In this document: positions 9,291 to 18,520 of the stretch, piece after piece
Layout of the letters: each line of letters begins with the position of its first letter
Numbering within the stretch: the stretch's first letter is position 1
NCBI GenBank assembly: GCA_902363375.1
Contig: CABIZX010000001.1
Span: 62,001-126,000 of the forward strand
Source: Clostridiaceae bacterium
GTDB taxonomy: Bacteria; Bacillota; Clostridia; Clostridiales; Clostridiaceae
Reading direction: 5' to 3'
Length of the DNA: 64,000 bases
Position numbers and translations under genes: made by a program
The notes under the pieces: generated by a model
What the model was told of the DNA's origin: nothing
Database searches by the model: none
The model's input: only the letters and a program-made list of their open reading frames with translations

Positions 9291-10199
9291 ATGAATATAT
9301 CAAAACGATTATCTCAAATTTTTAACAGCTCAAAATTTATTCCTTTCGATGATTCATCAAAGCTTGTGTTGATGAGTGATTGCCATAGAGGAGATGGAAG
9401 TTGGTCTGATAACTTCTTAAAGAATCAAAATATCTATTTTGCAGCCTTAAATCATTATTATAAGGAAGGGTATACTTATATAGAGCTTGGCGACGGAGAT
9501 GAACTTTGGGAAAATGATAAGATGTCAGAGATTATAAAGACTCATAGTAATGTATTTTGGCTTTTGTCAAAGTTCTTTAAGGAAAATAGGCTTTATTTTA
9601 TATATGGAAATCATGATATGGTTAAGAAGGATGAGAAGTATGTAAAAGATAATTTATATCAGTACTTTAAAGAGCGAAATAGAGAATATATGTGTTTATT
9701 TCAAGGGATAAAAGTTCACGAAGGATTAGTTTTAAACTATGAGGTTACAGGAGATAAAATTCTTTTAATTCATGGACATCAAGGAGATATTATAAATGAT
9801 GGACTTTGGAAGGTGGGAAGATTTTTAGTAAGATATTTATGGAATCCTCTTGAAAATATAGGGGTAAATGATCCTACTAGCACAGCTAAAAATTATGATA
9901 AAAAAGAAGACGTAGAAAATAGATTTATTAGATGGGTTATGAAAGAAAAACATATGCTAATTGCAGGACATACCCATAGACCCAGATTTCCGAGAGTTGG
10001 GGAAGCATTATATTTCAATGATGGTAGCTGTGTCCATCCAAGATGTATAACAGCTATAGAAATTTCCAATGGCAATATTACTTTAGTAAAGTGGCTAGTT
10101 AAAACTAGACGGGATAATACACTATTTATAGGTAGAGAAGTATTAGCAGGCCCTAATAAATTAAAGGATTACTTTAATTCAAATAAAAATATATTATAA
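9291..10199 (+). CDS. Calcineurin-type metallophosphoesterase
   Basis: 302 residues with all the two-metal phosphoesterase motifs in order: MSDCHRGDGS (Asp30, His32), LGDGDELW at about 66-72, YGNHDMV, IHGHQGD and AGHTHRP near the C-terminus. The spacing is like UDP-2,3-diacylglucosamine hydrolase relatives, although a Clostridium has no lipid A, so the substrate is unknown. No signal peptide or membrane segment is seen. The RBS is weak (GTGG) before the ATG at 9291. It converges on the ferritin gene with a shared terminator. Confidence 0.83.
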   Translation: MNISKRLSQIFNSSKFIPFDDSSKLVLMSDCHRGDGSWSDNFLKNQNIYFAALNHYYKEGYTYIELGDGDELWENDKMSEIIKTHSNVFWLLSKFFKENRLYFIYGNHDMVKKDEKYVKDNLYQYFKERNREYMCLFQGIKVHEGLVLNYEVTGDKILLIHGHQGDIINDGLWKVGRFLVRYLWNPLENIGVNDPTSTAKNYDKKEDVENRFIRWVMKEKHMLIAGHTHRPRFPRVGEALYFNDGSCVHPRCITAIEISNGNITLVKWLVKTRRDNTLFIGREVLAGPNKLKDYFNSNKNIL

Positions 10200-10242
10200 A
10201 GCCTTACTCAATTTAAAATAGATATATTGAGCAAGGCTTTTA
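10198..10242. terminator. Bidirectional terminator between metallophosphoesterase and ferritin
   Basis: A stem of AAAGCCTTACTCAAT with its near-perfect complement is flanked by A-rich and T-rich sides and serves both convergent genes. Confidence 0.85.
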
Positions 10243-10752
10243 TTAAGCTGTTGTTGGTGGAGTAAATACTCTTGTAGCAAGCTCTTCATCTAGCATATAT
10301 AGAGCTGCTGGATTATTCTCTATTCTTTTTACCTTTTTAAGAAGAGTATTAAAGGTATTTTCTTCTTCTACTTGCTCATCAATGAACCATCTTAATAAGC
10401 TCATAGTAGAATGTTCTCTCTCATCAGAAGCAATGTCTGCTAGATGATATATTCTGCTTGTAACTAGTTGCTCGTGGCTATAACCCTTTTGAAATACATC
10501 TACAATGCTGTTGTAACTGTTTTCAGGCTTTTCAATCTGGTCTAATTGGACAATGCCATTCTTTTGAAATATGTAATCATAAAGTTTCATAGCATGAAAT
10601 AATTCTTCTTGAGCTTGAACTCTAAAAAAATTAGCGAATCCACTTAAATCAATTGATTCAGCATAGGCTGCCATAGCAAGATAGATATAAGATGAATAAA
10701 ATTCAAAGTTTACTTGGTCATTAAGACCCTTAAGTAAATTTTCACTTAACAT
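10243..10752 (-). CDS. ftnA: Non-heme ferritin
   Basis: 169 residues, the usual length of bacterial Ftn. It stores iron as ferric mineral inside a 24-subunit shell. The ferroxidase-centre residues are visible: Glu17 in QVNFEFYSSYIYLAMA, then EELFHAMK with Glu50 and His53. The sequence starts MLSENLLKGLNDQ, a very typical ferritin N-terminus. An AAGGAGGTAG RBS precedes the ATG on the minus strand. It is monocistronic. No obvious Fur box was located by eye. Confidence 0.95.
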   Translation of the reverse strand: MLSENLLKGLNDQVNFEFYSSYIYLAMAAYAESIDLSGFANFFRVQAQEELFHAMKLYDYIFQKNGIVQLDQIEKPENSYNSIVDVFQKGYSHEQLVTSRIYHLADIASDEREHSTMSLLRWFIDEQVEEENTFNTLLKKVKRIENNPAALYMLDEELATRVFTPPTTA

Positions 10753-10909
10753 TAGTCTACCTCCTTATAATTCTTAAGTTTAGTATAATATAGATATCTT
10801 ATTATTATTTTACATTATTTTAATGTTTTTTCAAAGTTAAATAGCTAAAATAGTCTGAAAGTAGATATAAATCGAAATATAGTCTTAAAAACTATATAGC
10901 AAAATATAT

Positions 10910-12292
10910 TCAATTAATAGTAGACTTCCAATTACCTTTATAGTAGAAGTACACGGATAGAGCAGTTCCTACGAACCATCCAAGAGGAAAAGCCCACCAT
11001 ATACCAGAATATCCTATTAGTGCAGCTAATCCAAAGGAAAGAGCCACTCTTAATATTAGATCAGAAAAAGTGGAAAACATAAATTCTCTCATGGCACCAG
11101 CACCACGAAGTACACCGTCACATACCATTTTAAGTCCTACTACTAGATAGAAAGGCGCAACTGTTCTTAAGAAATCTGTACCTACATTAATTACTTGTAA
11201 ACTATCCGTAGAATCTACAAATAGTCCAATTAATTTTGATGCAAGAAGGAAAAATAATATAAATATGAAAGTACATATACTTAAAGTAATTATCAGTGCA
11301 GACTTATAACCTTCTTTTACACGATGAATCTTCTTTGCACCTATATTTTGGGCAGTAAAGCTAGAGAGAGCACTTGACATAGTGCTCATAGAAGTTAGAG
11401 CTATAGTATGAACTCTAAAGGCAGCAGAGTATCCAGCTACAACAAGGGCACCGTAACTATTAATTAGGCCTTGTACACAAATCTGACCTACAGACACAAA
11501 GGATTGTTGCATTATACTTGGAATAGCAATTCTACTTATGCGTTTTAAAATAAAAGTACTAAAATAAGTATATTTTTCATTTACTTCAATTTTGCGCATT
11601 TTAAGTATAAGGCATCCTATAGCCAATATAGAAGATAGCCCCTGAGCTATAAAGGTTGCCCATGCCACTCCAGATACACCCATTTTAAATACTATAACAA
11701 ATACTAAGTCCAGAATAATATTAAATACAGAAGAAAAAATTAAAAGATACAATGGAGTTTTTGAATCTCCTAATGCATTAAATATAGCAGTTGCAGTATT
11801 ATATAGAAAAAGAAATATAATTCCACATATGTATATTTGAAGATAAAGAGCAGAATCGGAAAATATATTTTCAGGAGTATGAAGAAGTCTCATAAGAGGT
11901 TTACAAAAAATACTACCAACAATAGTAAGAATGATACTAAGACTTGTAAGAGATATTATGGATGTTGAGATTGCAGATTTCATGGTAGCATATTTCTTTG
12001 AACCAAATATTTGTGCAACTACTACAGAGCATCCCATACTAGAACCAACAGCTACAGCTATGAACAGCGCAGTAATAGGATAAGAAGCACCGACGGCTGC
12101 TAAAGCATTTACACCTATAAACTTTCCAGCTACTATACTATCTACAATGTTATAGAATTGTTGAAATAGTGAGCTAAGTAACATAGGAAGAGAGAATGTC
12201 CATAAAATTTTAAATGGACTTCCTATAGTCATATCTGTAATAGAACTATTATTAATCTTATTATTCGTTTCAGTAATAGTTTTAGAATTCAT
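10910..12292 (-). CDS. MATE-family multidrug/Na+ antiporter
   Basis: 460 residues with 12 hydrophobic segments in two homologous halves. The N-terminal MTIGSPFKILWTFSLPMLLSSLFQQFYNIVDSIVAG stretch (given in parts: GSPFKILWTFSLP, then FQQFYNIVDS) is characteristic of NorM/DinF-type MATE exporters of Firmicutes. They export cationic compounds using Na+ or H+. RBS GGAGGT precedes the start on the minus strand. The gene is monocistronic and divergent from the DUF503 gene. The substrate cannot be told from sequence. Confidence 0.92.
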   Translation of the reverse strand: MNSKTITETNNKINNSSITDMTIGSPFKILWTFSLPMLLSSLFQQFYNIVDSIVAGKFIGVNALAAVGASYPITALFIAVAVGSSMGCSVVVAQIFGSKKYATMKSAISTSIISLTSLSIILTIVGSIFCKPLMRLLHTPENIFSDSALYLQIYICGIIFLFLYNTATAIFNALGDSKTPLYLLIFSSVFNIILDLVFVIVFKMGVSGVAWATFIAQGLSSILAIGCLILKMRKIEVNEKYTYFSTFILKRISRIAIPSIMQQSFVSVGQICVQGLINSYGALVVAGYSAAFRVHTIALTSMSTMSSALSSFTAQNIGAKKIHRVKEGYKSALIITLSICTFIFILFFLLASKLIGLFVDSTDSLQVINVGTDFLRTVAPFYLVVGLKMVCDGVLRGAGAMREFMFSTFSDLILRVALSFGLAALIGYSGIWWAFPLGWFVGTALSVYFYYKGNWKSTIN

Positions 12293-12601
12293 AATAATTT
12301 ACCTCCAGCAGTGATAAAATTGACATTTGTAGAATAAAAGCTATAGTTTCAAATTATTATATATATATAAATTAAACTTTATAAAAAATCCCATTATTAT
12401 AGGATGTATAACAATTAAGAACAATGGAGGAGATATCTAGAGAAATTGTGATAATCTTAGATTTATAGGGTACATTAAGGTTAATTAAGAAATTTCACTA
12501 TTTTTATATAATGAGGGTTATATTATAGTACCGTATTTGTTATTGTTAACATACATAATCCTATAAAAGAGAAAAAATATATTTTAATGGGGTGAAAAGA
12601 G
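12293..12601. other. Divergent intergenic region, MATE / DUF503
   Basis: 309 bases, very AT-rich, holding the promoters of two divergent genes. A TATAAT at 12507-12512 is a candidate -10 for the DUF503 gene but has no convincing -35. No repeat or conserved RNA element is recognised. Confidence 0.4.
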
Positions 12602-12889
12602 ATGAAAGTATTGCTTATGCGTATTACATTAAGAGCGAGCTGGGTGCATTCTTTAAAAGAAAAGAGAATGGTTATAAAAAGTTTAATGCAGAGATTAAAA
12701 AATAAATTTAATATATCTGTTGGGGAAATAGATGAGCAGGATGTACATCAAATATTAGTTATAGGAATTGCAGGAGTCTGTGGAACATCAGCTCAAGTTG
12801 ATTCTACTATGGAAAGCATAATAACATTTATAGAAGAAAATACGGATGCAGAAATAATTAGAATTGAAAATGAAGAAGATGTATTTTGA
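12602..12889 (+). CDS. DUF503 (YlxP-like) protein
   Basis: 95 residues. The family pattern is clear: HSLKEKRMVIKSLMQRLKNK, then NISVGEIDEQDVHQ and a short C-terminal helix. DUF503 proteins are small ferredoxin-fold-like proteins; in Bacillus the relative YlxP lies in the nusA-infB-rbfA ribosome-assembly operon. Here the gene is on its own, away from that operon. Biochemical role unknown. An SD-like GGGGTG lies before the ATG. Confidence 0.88.
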   Translation: MKVLLMRITLRASWVHSLKEKRMVIKSLMQRLKNKFNISVGEIDEQDVHQILVIGIAGVCGTSAQVDSTMESIITFIEENTDAEIIRIENEEDVF

Positions 12890-13093
12890 TATAGTATTAT
12901 AATCTACTATTTGAATGGGAAAGTTTTAGAAGCATTGTTAAAAGAATATATAATGCTATGGTGGAAGAATATCTATATATAGTGGTTACTAAAAAGTAAC
13001 TAATTGCAATTTTTTAATTGAGAAGTTATATTAATTGTATAAAATTAAATTTTACTATAAGTAATTAAGTGCAATATATGGGAGGTGAAGTCT

Positions 13094-14026
13094 ATGGAAA
13101 AGGAAATTAAAGAAATTGATCTTATAATAATTGGTGCAGGTCCGGCAGGCCTTACAGCTGCTATATATGCTGCGAGAGCTAATCTAGAAACTCTTGTCTT
13201 AGAAAAAGATGTAATAGGTGGACAAGTAAGGTCAAGTTATACCATAGAAAATTATCCAGGATTTAAAATAATAAAAGGTAACGAATTAGGGGATAGAATT
13301 CAAGAACAAGCAGAAGCATTAGGAGCTGTAGTCGATGAATTTGACTTCATAGAAAAAGTTATTCTAAAAGATGAAGAAAAAATAGTAGAAACAGGAGATT
13401 ATATATATAAACCAAAGGCAGTAATAATTGCAACAGGTGCTACACCAGTAAAATTATCTATTCCAGATGAGAAAATCTATGAAGGAAAAGGTATTCACTA
13501 TTGTGCAGTATGTGATGGAGCTATATATAAGGATGAAGTTGTAGCTGTAGTAGGTGGAGGCAATGCGGCTTTAGAGGAATCTATATTTTTATCTAAATTT
13601 GCTAAGAAGGTAATAATAATTAGAAGATATGATTATTTTAAGGGAGAAGCAAAAACTTTAGAGACTGTGAAGAATACTCCTAACATAGATATTATGTATA
13701 ATTGGGATTTAGTAAATGTGTCTGGTGAAGTATTTGTTGATAGAGCTATAGTAAGAAACACTAAGACAGATGAAGAAAAAGAGGTACCTGTAAAAGCTGT
13801 ATTTGGATATATAGGAACTGAACCTAAAACAGATATATTTAAAGAATATATAAACTTAGATAGTAAAGGCTATATACCTGCTAACGAAGGTATGGAGACA
13901 AATGTGAAAGGTATATTTGTAGCAGGGGATGTAAGGGTAAAGGAATTTAGACAGATAACTACAGCTGTAGCTGATGGAACTATAGCAGCATTGCAAGCGG
14001 AGAAATATATAAATAGTAAAAAATAA
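13094..14026 (+). CDS. trxB: Thioredoxin-reductase-like flavoprotein (Cp34 type)
   Basis: 310 residues. FAD motif GAGPAGLTAAIYAARA at 14-29, redox centre CAVC (Cys137, Cys140), a pyridine-nucleotide motif GGGNAAL at 154-160 and a C-terminal GDVR FAD contact. The usual NADPH-phosphate motif HRRxxxR reads IRRYDYFK here, lacking the His and the last Arg. With the glutaredoxin-like gene 23 nt downstream this matches the C. pasteurianum Cp34/Cp9 pair, described as an NADH-using system that reduces an AhpC-type peroxiredoxin. The frame starts at a GTG at 13085, but GGAGGTG at 13081-13087 points to the ATG at 13094. Confidence 0.9.
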   Translation: MEKEIKEIDLIIIGAGPAGLTAAIYAARANLETLVLEKDVIGGQVRSSYTIENYPGFKIIKGNELGDRIQEQAEALGAVVDEFDFIEKVILKDEEKIVETGDYIYKPKAVIIATGATPVKLSIPDEKIYEGKGIHYCAVCDGAIYKDEVVAVVGGGNAALEESIFLSKFAKKVIIIRRYDYFKGEAKTLETVKNTPNIDIMYNWDLVNVSGEVFVDRAIVRNTKTDEEKEVPVKAVFGYIGTEPKTDIFKEYINLDSKGYIPANEGMETNVKGIFVAGDVRVKEFRQITTAVADGTIAALQAEKYINSKK

Positions 14027-14049
14027 TTTAATATAAAGGAGGAGTAAAA

Positions 14050-14283
14050 ATGGTAAAGGTATATTCAGTAGAGTGGTGTCCAGAGTGTGTAAAATTAAAA
14101 AAATATCTAAATAAGCAAGGCGTAGAGTTTGAAGAAGTGATAGTTGCTGATTCTAAAGAAAACAGAGATGAAGTTATAAAGGTTTCAGGTCAAATGACAG
14201 TACCAGTGATGACTGCAAATGATATAGTAATTGTAGGATTCAAAAAAGCAGAGATCGATAATGCTATACAAGGAATAAAATAA
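14050..14283 (+). CDS. Glutaredoxin-like redox protein (Cp9 type)
   Basis: 77 residues, a minimal thioredoxin fold with the redox motif CPEC (Cys10, Cys13), the cis-Pro stretch MTVPVM and a C-terminal IVGFKKAEID, as in NrdH/glutaredoxin-like proteins. It is in one operon with the flavoprotein upstream (23 nt apart, RBS AAAGGAGGAG), so it is likely the electron shuttle from that flavoprotein to a peroxiredoxin. No peroxiredoxin gene is in the window. Confidence 0.9.
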   Translation: MVKVYSVEWCPECVKLKKYLNKQGVEFEEVIVADSKENRDEVIKVSGQMTVPVMTANDIVIVGFKKAEIDNAIQGIK

Positions 14284-14316
14284 TAAATATTAAAATAAAT
14301 TCCTTAGACTTCAATA

Positions 14317-14364
14317 AAAGCTTCTTATGACATTATTTATTTTGTTATAAGAAGCTTTAGTTTT
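14317..14364 (+). terminator. Terminator of the Cp34/Cp9 operon
   Basis: A stem of AAAGCTTCTTATGA with its complement at 14344-14357 is followed by TAGTTTTG. Confidence 0.75.
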
Positions 14365-14614
14365 GTAAAAATATTATAGTATTCTCATAATTATTAAGAT
14401 TAATTAATAATTATTTTTAATGTAATTGTATACAGGGTTATAAATTCCATTGACTGTATAGCTTTACTACAGTTATCATATTCTAATGGTGTTAAATAAT
14501 AAAACGTGGTAATAAAAACAATTTATTAAATTATCAATGGTAACGATGAATAATTTAATATTAGTTGATATTATCATTAGTATAGAAAAATATTTACAAA
14601 GGAGGAAAAGAATA
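14365..14614 (+). promoter_or_regulatory. Upstream region of the ABC exporter operon
   Basis: 250 bases with a -35-like TTGACT at 14450-14455 but no clear -10 at the right distance. A frame is open from 14537 into the ABC gene, but it has no RBS and its residues do not resemble an ABC transporter start. Confidence 0.35.
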
Positions 14615-16342
14615 ATGAAATTAATTCTAAAATATTTAAAAAAATATAAGTTACTTTTTATGATTAATGTTATATCAGTATTTGGTTTTGCACTAGTTGA
14701 ATTAGGAATACCGACAATAATGGCTAAAGTTATTGATAAAGGAATAGCCAATAGTGATATAAATTACATAAAAACTATGGGACTAATAATTGTAGCTATT
14801 TCTATTATAGGAGTTCTGGGAACAATTTTATTAGGATATTGCTCGTCTAAAATATCTACTAACATAACTAGAGATATTAGAAATGATATATTTAAAAAAT
14901 CACAGGAATTTTCTCATAGTGAATATGATAGGTTTGGTATATCATCAATGATTACTAGAACTACCAATGATGCATTCCAGGTAATGCAATTTGTAAATAT
15001 ATTACTTAGGTTAGCTTTGATTACACCGGTAATGTTTACTGTAAGCTTAGTAATGATACTTAAAACAAGCATACCGCTATCAGGAATATTAGCTGTTACA
15101 TTACCATTTATAGTTATAGGTGTATTTATAATAGCTAAAATTTCCCACCCTTGGTCAGAAACTCAACAGAAAAATCTAGATAGGCTTAACAGAATATCCA
15201 GAGAAAATCTAACAGGGATAAGAGTAATAAGAGCCTTCGGGAATGATGACCACGAAAGAGAAAGATTTGCTGAAACTAATGAGGAGTATGCTAAGATTTC
15301 GAAGAAGCTTTTTAAGCTTATGTCTATAACACAGCCAAGTTTTTTCTTATTGCTTAATTTGGCGATTATAGCTATCTTTTGGATTTCTAGTAATATGATA
15401 AATGTGGGAACCCTTCAAGTTGGACAGTTGGTTGCCTTTATAGAGTATCTATTCCATGCTATGTTTTCACTTATGTTATTTTCAAGTGTGTTTGTTATGT
15501 ATCCAAAGGCACAAGTTTCAGCAAACAGAATACAAGAGTTATTAGATACCGAACCTATTATTAAGAATCCTTATAATGGAATTAAGAAGAGTAACAATGA
15601 AGGAACAGTGGAGTTTGATAGTGTTACATTTACTTATCCAGATGGAGAGGAACCTGTTCTTAAAGATATTTCCTTTAAGGCTAAAAAGGGAGAAACTATT
15701 GCCTTTATAGGAAGTACGGGTAGTGGAAAGAGTACATTAATAAATCTAATTCCTAGATTTTATGATGTCACTGACGGAAGTATAAAAATAGATGGTATAG
15801 ATGTTAGAAAGTATGATTTAAAATCTTTACGTAAGAAGATTGGTTTTATTCCTCAAAAGACTAGATTGTTTACAGGAAGTATAGAGACTAACATTAAGTT
15901 TGGTAAAAAGAAGGCTACATTGGAAGAAATCGAATATTCCTCTAAAGTGGCACAGGCCTATGATTTTATAATTAAAAAGCCTAAGAAATTTGACGAATTA
16001 ATAAGCGAAGGTGGCGCTAATGTTTCAGGAGGGCAAAAGCAGAGATTATCTATCGCTAGAGCTATAGTAAGACGACCTGAAATATATATTTTTGATGATA
16101 GTTTCTCTGCACTAGATTTTAAAACGGATGCGACGCTTAGAGCTAAACTTAAAAAAGAAACTAAAAACTCAGTAGTTTTAATAGTTGCTCAAAGAATAAG
16201 TTCCATAATGGATGCTGATAAAATTATAGTTTTAAATGAAGGCGAAGTAGTTGGAATGGGAACCCATAAGGAACTACTAAAAAGCTGTGAGATATATAAA
16301 GAAATAGCATCATCACAATTAACAAAGGAGGAATTATCATAA
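14615..16342 (+). CDS. ABC exporter half-transporter, subunit with degenerate ATPase site
   Basis: 575 residues: six-helix exporter domain (about 1-310), then the ATPase domain. Walker A GSTGSGKST at about 366-374 and signature VSGGQKQR are intact, but the Walker B end reads IFDDS, with Asp in place of the catalytic Glu, and the switch-loop His is Gln (VAQRIS). This is the pattern of the non-hydrolysing site in heterodimeric exporters such as TM287/288. The ATG at 14615 has GGAGG upstream. Its stop overlaps the start of the second subunit by one base (TAATG), so the two are translationally coupled. Likely multidrug or lipid export. Confidence 0.93.
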   Translation: MKLILKYLKKYKLLFMINVISVFGFALVELGIPTIMAKVIDKGIANSDINYIKTMGLIIVAISIIGVLGTILLGYCSSKISTNITRDIRNDIFKKSQEFSHSEYDRFGISSMITRTTNDAFQVMQFVNILLRLALITPVMFTVSLVMILKTSIPLSGILAVTLPFIVIGVFIIAKISHPWSETQQKNLDRLNRISRENLTGIRVIRAFGNDDHERERFAETNEEYAKISKKLFKLMSITQPSFFLLLNLAIIAIFWISSNMINVGTLQVGQLVAFIEYLFHAMFSLMLFSSVFVMYPKAQVSANRIQELLDTEPIIKNPYNGIKKSNNEGTVEFDSVTFTYPDGEEPVLKDISFKAKKGETIAFIGSTGSGKSTLINLIPRFYDVTDGSIKIDGIDVRKYDLKSLRKKIGFIPQKTRLFTGSIETNIKFGKKKATLEEIEYSSKVAQAYDFIIKKPKKFDELISEGGANVSGGQKQRLSIARAIVRRPEIYIFDDSFSALDFKTDATLRAKLKKETKNSVVLIVAQRISSIMDADKIIVLNEGEVVGMGTHKELLKSCEIYKEIASSQLTKEELS

Positions 16343-18129
16343 TGAAAAATATTAAAAGTACAATAAAGAAAATTTCTCCCTTTGTAAAACCATATAAGTG
16401 GCCTTTTATAGGTGCCATAATATTTGTAATTATAGCAGCAATTTTTACTGCCCTTGCGCCTATGACAGAAGGCTTAATTATAACACAACTTACTAAAGAT
16501 GCTTTTGATATGGCAAAGGGCGTAGTAGGAGCTTCAGTAAACTTTAGTTATATAATAAAAATATTAATAGTTTTAGCATTTATATATGTAGGAGGTACAG
16601 CATCTACTTACACAGCTAGCTTCTTACTAACTAATGCAATACAAAACACAATGAGGGATTTAAGAAATACTGTTCAAGATAAAATAAGAAAATTACCAGT
16701 AAGTTATTTTGATAAAAATAGCTATGGAGATGTACTTAGTCGTATCACTAATGATATAGATACCATATCTAATGCACTGCAGCAAAGCTTCGTTCAAGTA
16801 GTGAATGCAGCTCTTTCATTAACTTTAGCTGTGATAATGATGTTTACTATAAATGTAAAGATGGCATTTGTGGCTATACTTATAATACCTATAAGTTATC
16901 TAATATCTAGATTCATAGTTAGTAAATCACAGAAGTTATTTTATAAGCAACAGAAGGCTTTAGGAAATTTAAATGGTAAAGTTCAAGAGATGTATACTGG
17001 TTTTAATGAGATAAAACTGTATGGAAAACAAGAGGATGCTATAAGAGAGTTTGGAGATATAAATCAAGAGCTTTGTAGTACTGGATTTAAAGCTCAATTT
17101 ATATCAAGTATAATGTCACCATTAGTTTCGCTAGTAAGTTATTTAGGAATTGCTACCATTGGAGTGATAGGAGCAATAAATGCTATAGCAGGTACTATTA
17201 CGGTAGGAAATCTACAAGCATTTATTCGTTATATATGGCAGATAAACCAGCCACTTTCACAAGTAACACAATTATCTTCAGCTATACAATCGGCTTTTGC
17301 AGCAGTAGATCGTGTTTTTGAAATACTAAATGAAGAAGAGGAAGTTCCAGATAAAGAGGATTCAATAAAATTAGAAGCTCCACGTGGAGATGTTACCTTT
17401 GAGCATGTTAAGTTTGGATATAGTGATGATAAACCATTAATAAAAGACTTAAATGCAGTGGTTAAGAGTGGGCAAATGGTAGCTATAGTTGGACCTACAG
17501 GAGCAGGAAAAACTACTCTTATAAACTTACTTATGAGATTCTATGATGTAAAAGGTGGAGCTATAAAGATAGATGGAGTAGATATTAGAGATATGAAGAG
17601 AGAGGACCTACGTTCAATCTTTGGAATGGTACTTCAGGATACATGGCTATATAATGGAACAATTTCCGATAACATAAAATACGGTAGATTTGATGCTACT
17701 AAAGAAGAAATAATAGAAGCAGCTAAGATAGCTAATGTACATCACTTTATTAAAACTCTTCCAGATGGTTATAATATGTTTCTTAACGAAGAAGCATCTA
17801 ATATATCCCAAGGAGAAAAGCAACTTTTAACTATTGCTAGAGCTATAATATCTGATCCAACTATATTAATATTAGATGAAGCAACAAGTTCTGTAGATAC
17901 TAGATTAGAGTTATTACTTCAAAGAGCTATGCAAAATATAATGAAGGGAAGAACAAGTTTTGTTATTGCTCATAGACTATCAACTATACGTAGTGCAGAT
18001 TTAATTTTAGTTATAGATGAAGGTAATATTATAGAACAAGGAACCCATGAAGAGTTAATGGCGAAGGGTGGATTCTATGAAAAACTTTATAATAGCCAAT
18101 TTAGAAAAAAAGAAGAAATAAGCAGTTAA
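16342..18129 (+). CDS. ABC exporter half-transporter, catalytic partner subunit
   Basis: 595 residues, same architecture as its partner. Walker A GPTGAGKTT at about 385-393, Walker B ILDEATS with the catalytic Glu, and the H-loop IAHRLS are canonical, while its signature reads ISQGEKQ instead of LSGGQ. Thus the consensus ATPase site of the heterodimer uses this subunit's Walker B with the partner's good signature. RBS AAAGGAGG at 16324-16331 lies inside the upstream gene. The pair belongs to the YheI/YheH (MdlA/MdlB) type of exporter; substrate unknown. Confidence 0.93.
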   Translation: MKNIKSTIKKISPFVKPYKWPFIGAIIFVIIAAIFTALAPMTEGLIITQLTKDAFDMAKGVVGASVNFSYIIKILIVLAFIYVGGTASTYTASFLLTNAIQNTMRDLRNTVQDKIRKLPVSYFDKNSYGDVLSRITNDIDTISNALQQSFVQVVNAALSLTLAVIMMFTINVKMAFVAILIIPISYLISRFIVSKSQKLFYKQQKALGNLNGKVQEMYTGFNEIKLYGKQEDAIREFGDINQELCSTGFKAQFISSIMSPLVSLVSYLGIATIGVIGAINAIAGTITVGNLQAFIRYIWQINQPLSQVTQLSSAIQSAFAAVDRVFEILNEEEEVPDKEDSIKLEAPRGDVTFEHVKFGYSDDKPLIKDLNAVVKSGQMVAIVGPTGAGKTTLINLLMRFYDVKGGAIKIDGVDIRDMKREDLRSIFGMVLQDTWLYNGTISDNIKYGRFDATKEEIIEAAKIANVHHFIKTLPDGYNMFLNEEASNISQGEKQLLTIARAIISDPTILILDEATSSVDTRLELLLQRAMQNIMKGRTSFVIAHRLSTIRSADLILVIDEGNIIEQGTHEELMAKGGFYEKLYNSQFRKKEEISS

Positions 18130-18140
18130 ATAATATAGGA

Positions 18141-18235
18141 GCTGTCTAAAAATAATTTAAATTTTAAATTAATGTTAAAGTGAAAATTTAACATTTCTTA
18201 AAGTTTGATAAGTTATTTTTAGACAGTTTTTTTAT
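18141..18235 (+). terminator. Terminator-like structure after the ABC operon
   Basis: Outer arms GCTGTCTAAAAATAA (18141-18155) and its complement at 18213-18226, followed by a run of seven T. The interior contains a second small hairpin (AATGTTAAA / TTTAACATT). The outer stem plus T-run is a good terminator despite the long interior. Confidence 0.7.
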
Positions 18236-18520
18236 GTAGCTATTAGAACATATAGAATTTTAAAATGTGAAATAGTTTCCTCTATAAATTTATAAAATGT
18301 TGTATAAATATTTAAGCTTATAATTACAATGCTTTTATATATTATTAATTAATTCAATGGTTATAATAAATTAATCTATAATCTAATTTGAAGTTTTATG
18401 AATATATTTACAATATATACATAAAACTATTGAAAAGTAAAATAATGGATAATACAATAGAAGGTACAAGGAGTATAGAAGACTATGCTTATTGTAAAAT
18501 TATAATTAGGGGGAAAGGGT
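18236..18520 (+). other. Upstream region of the surface nucleotidase gene
   Basis: 285 bases of very AT-rich sequence. No clear promoter was found by eye. The GGGGGAAAGGG at about 18509-18519 is the RBS of the next gene. Confidence 0.35.

Noticed and set aside
14615..16342. Pseudogene status of the first ABC subunit because of its altered Walker B and switch loop
   Set aside because: The frame is intact and coupled to the partner, and these changes are the normal state of heterodimeric exporters.
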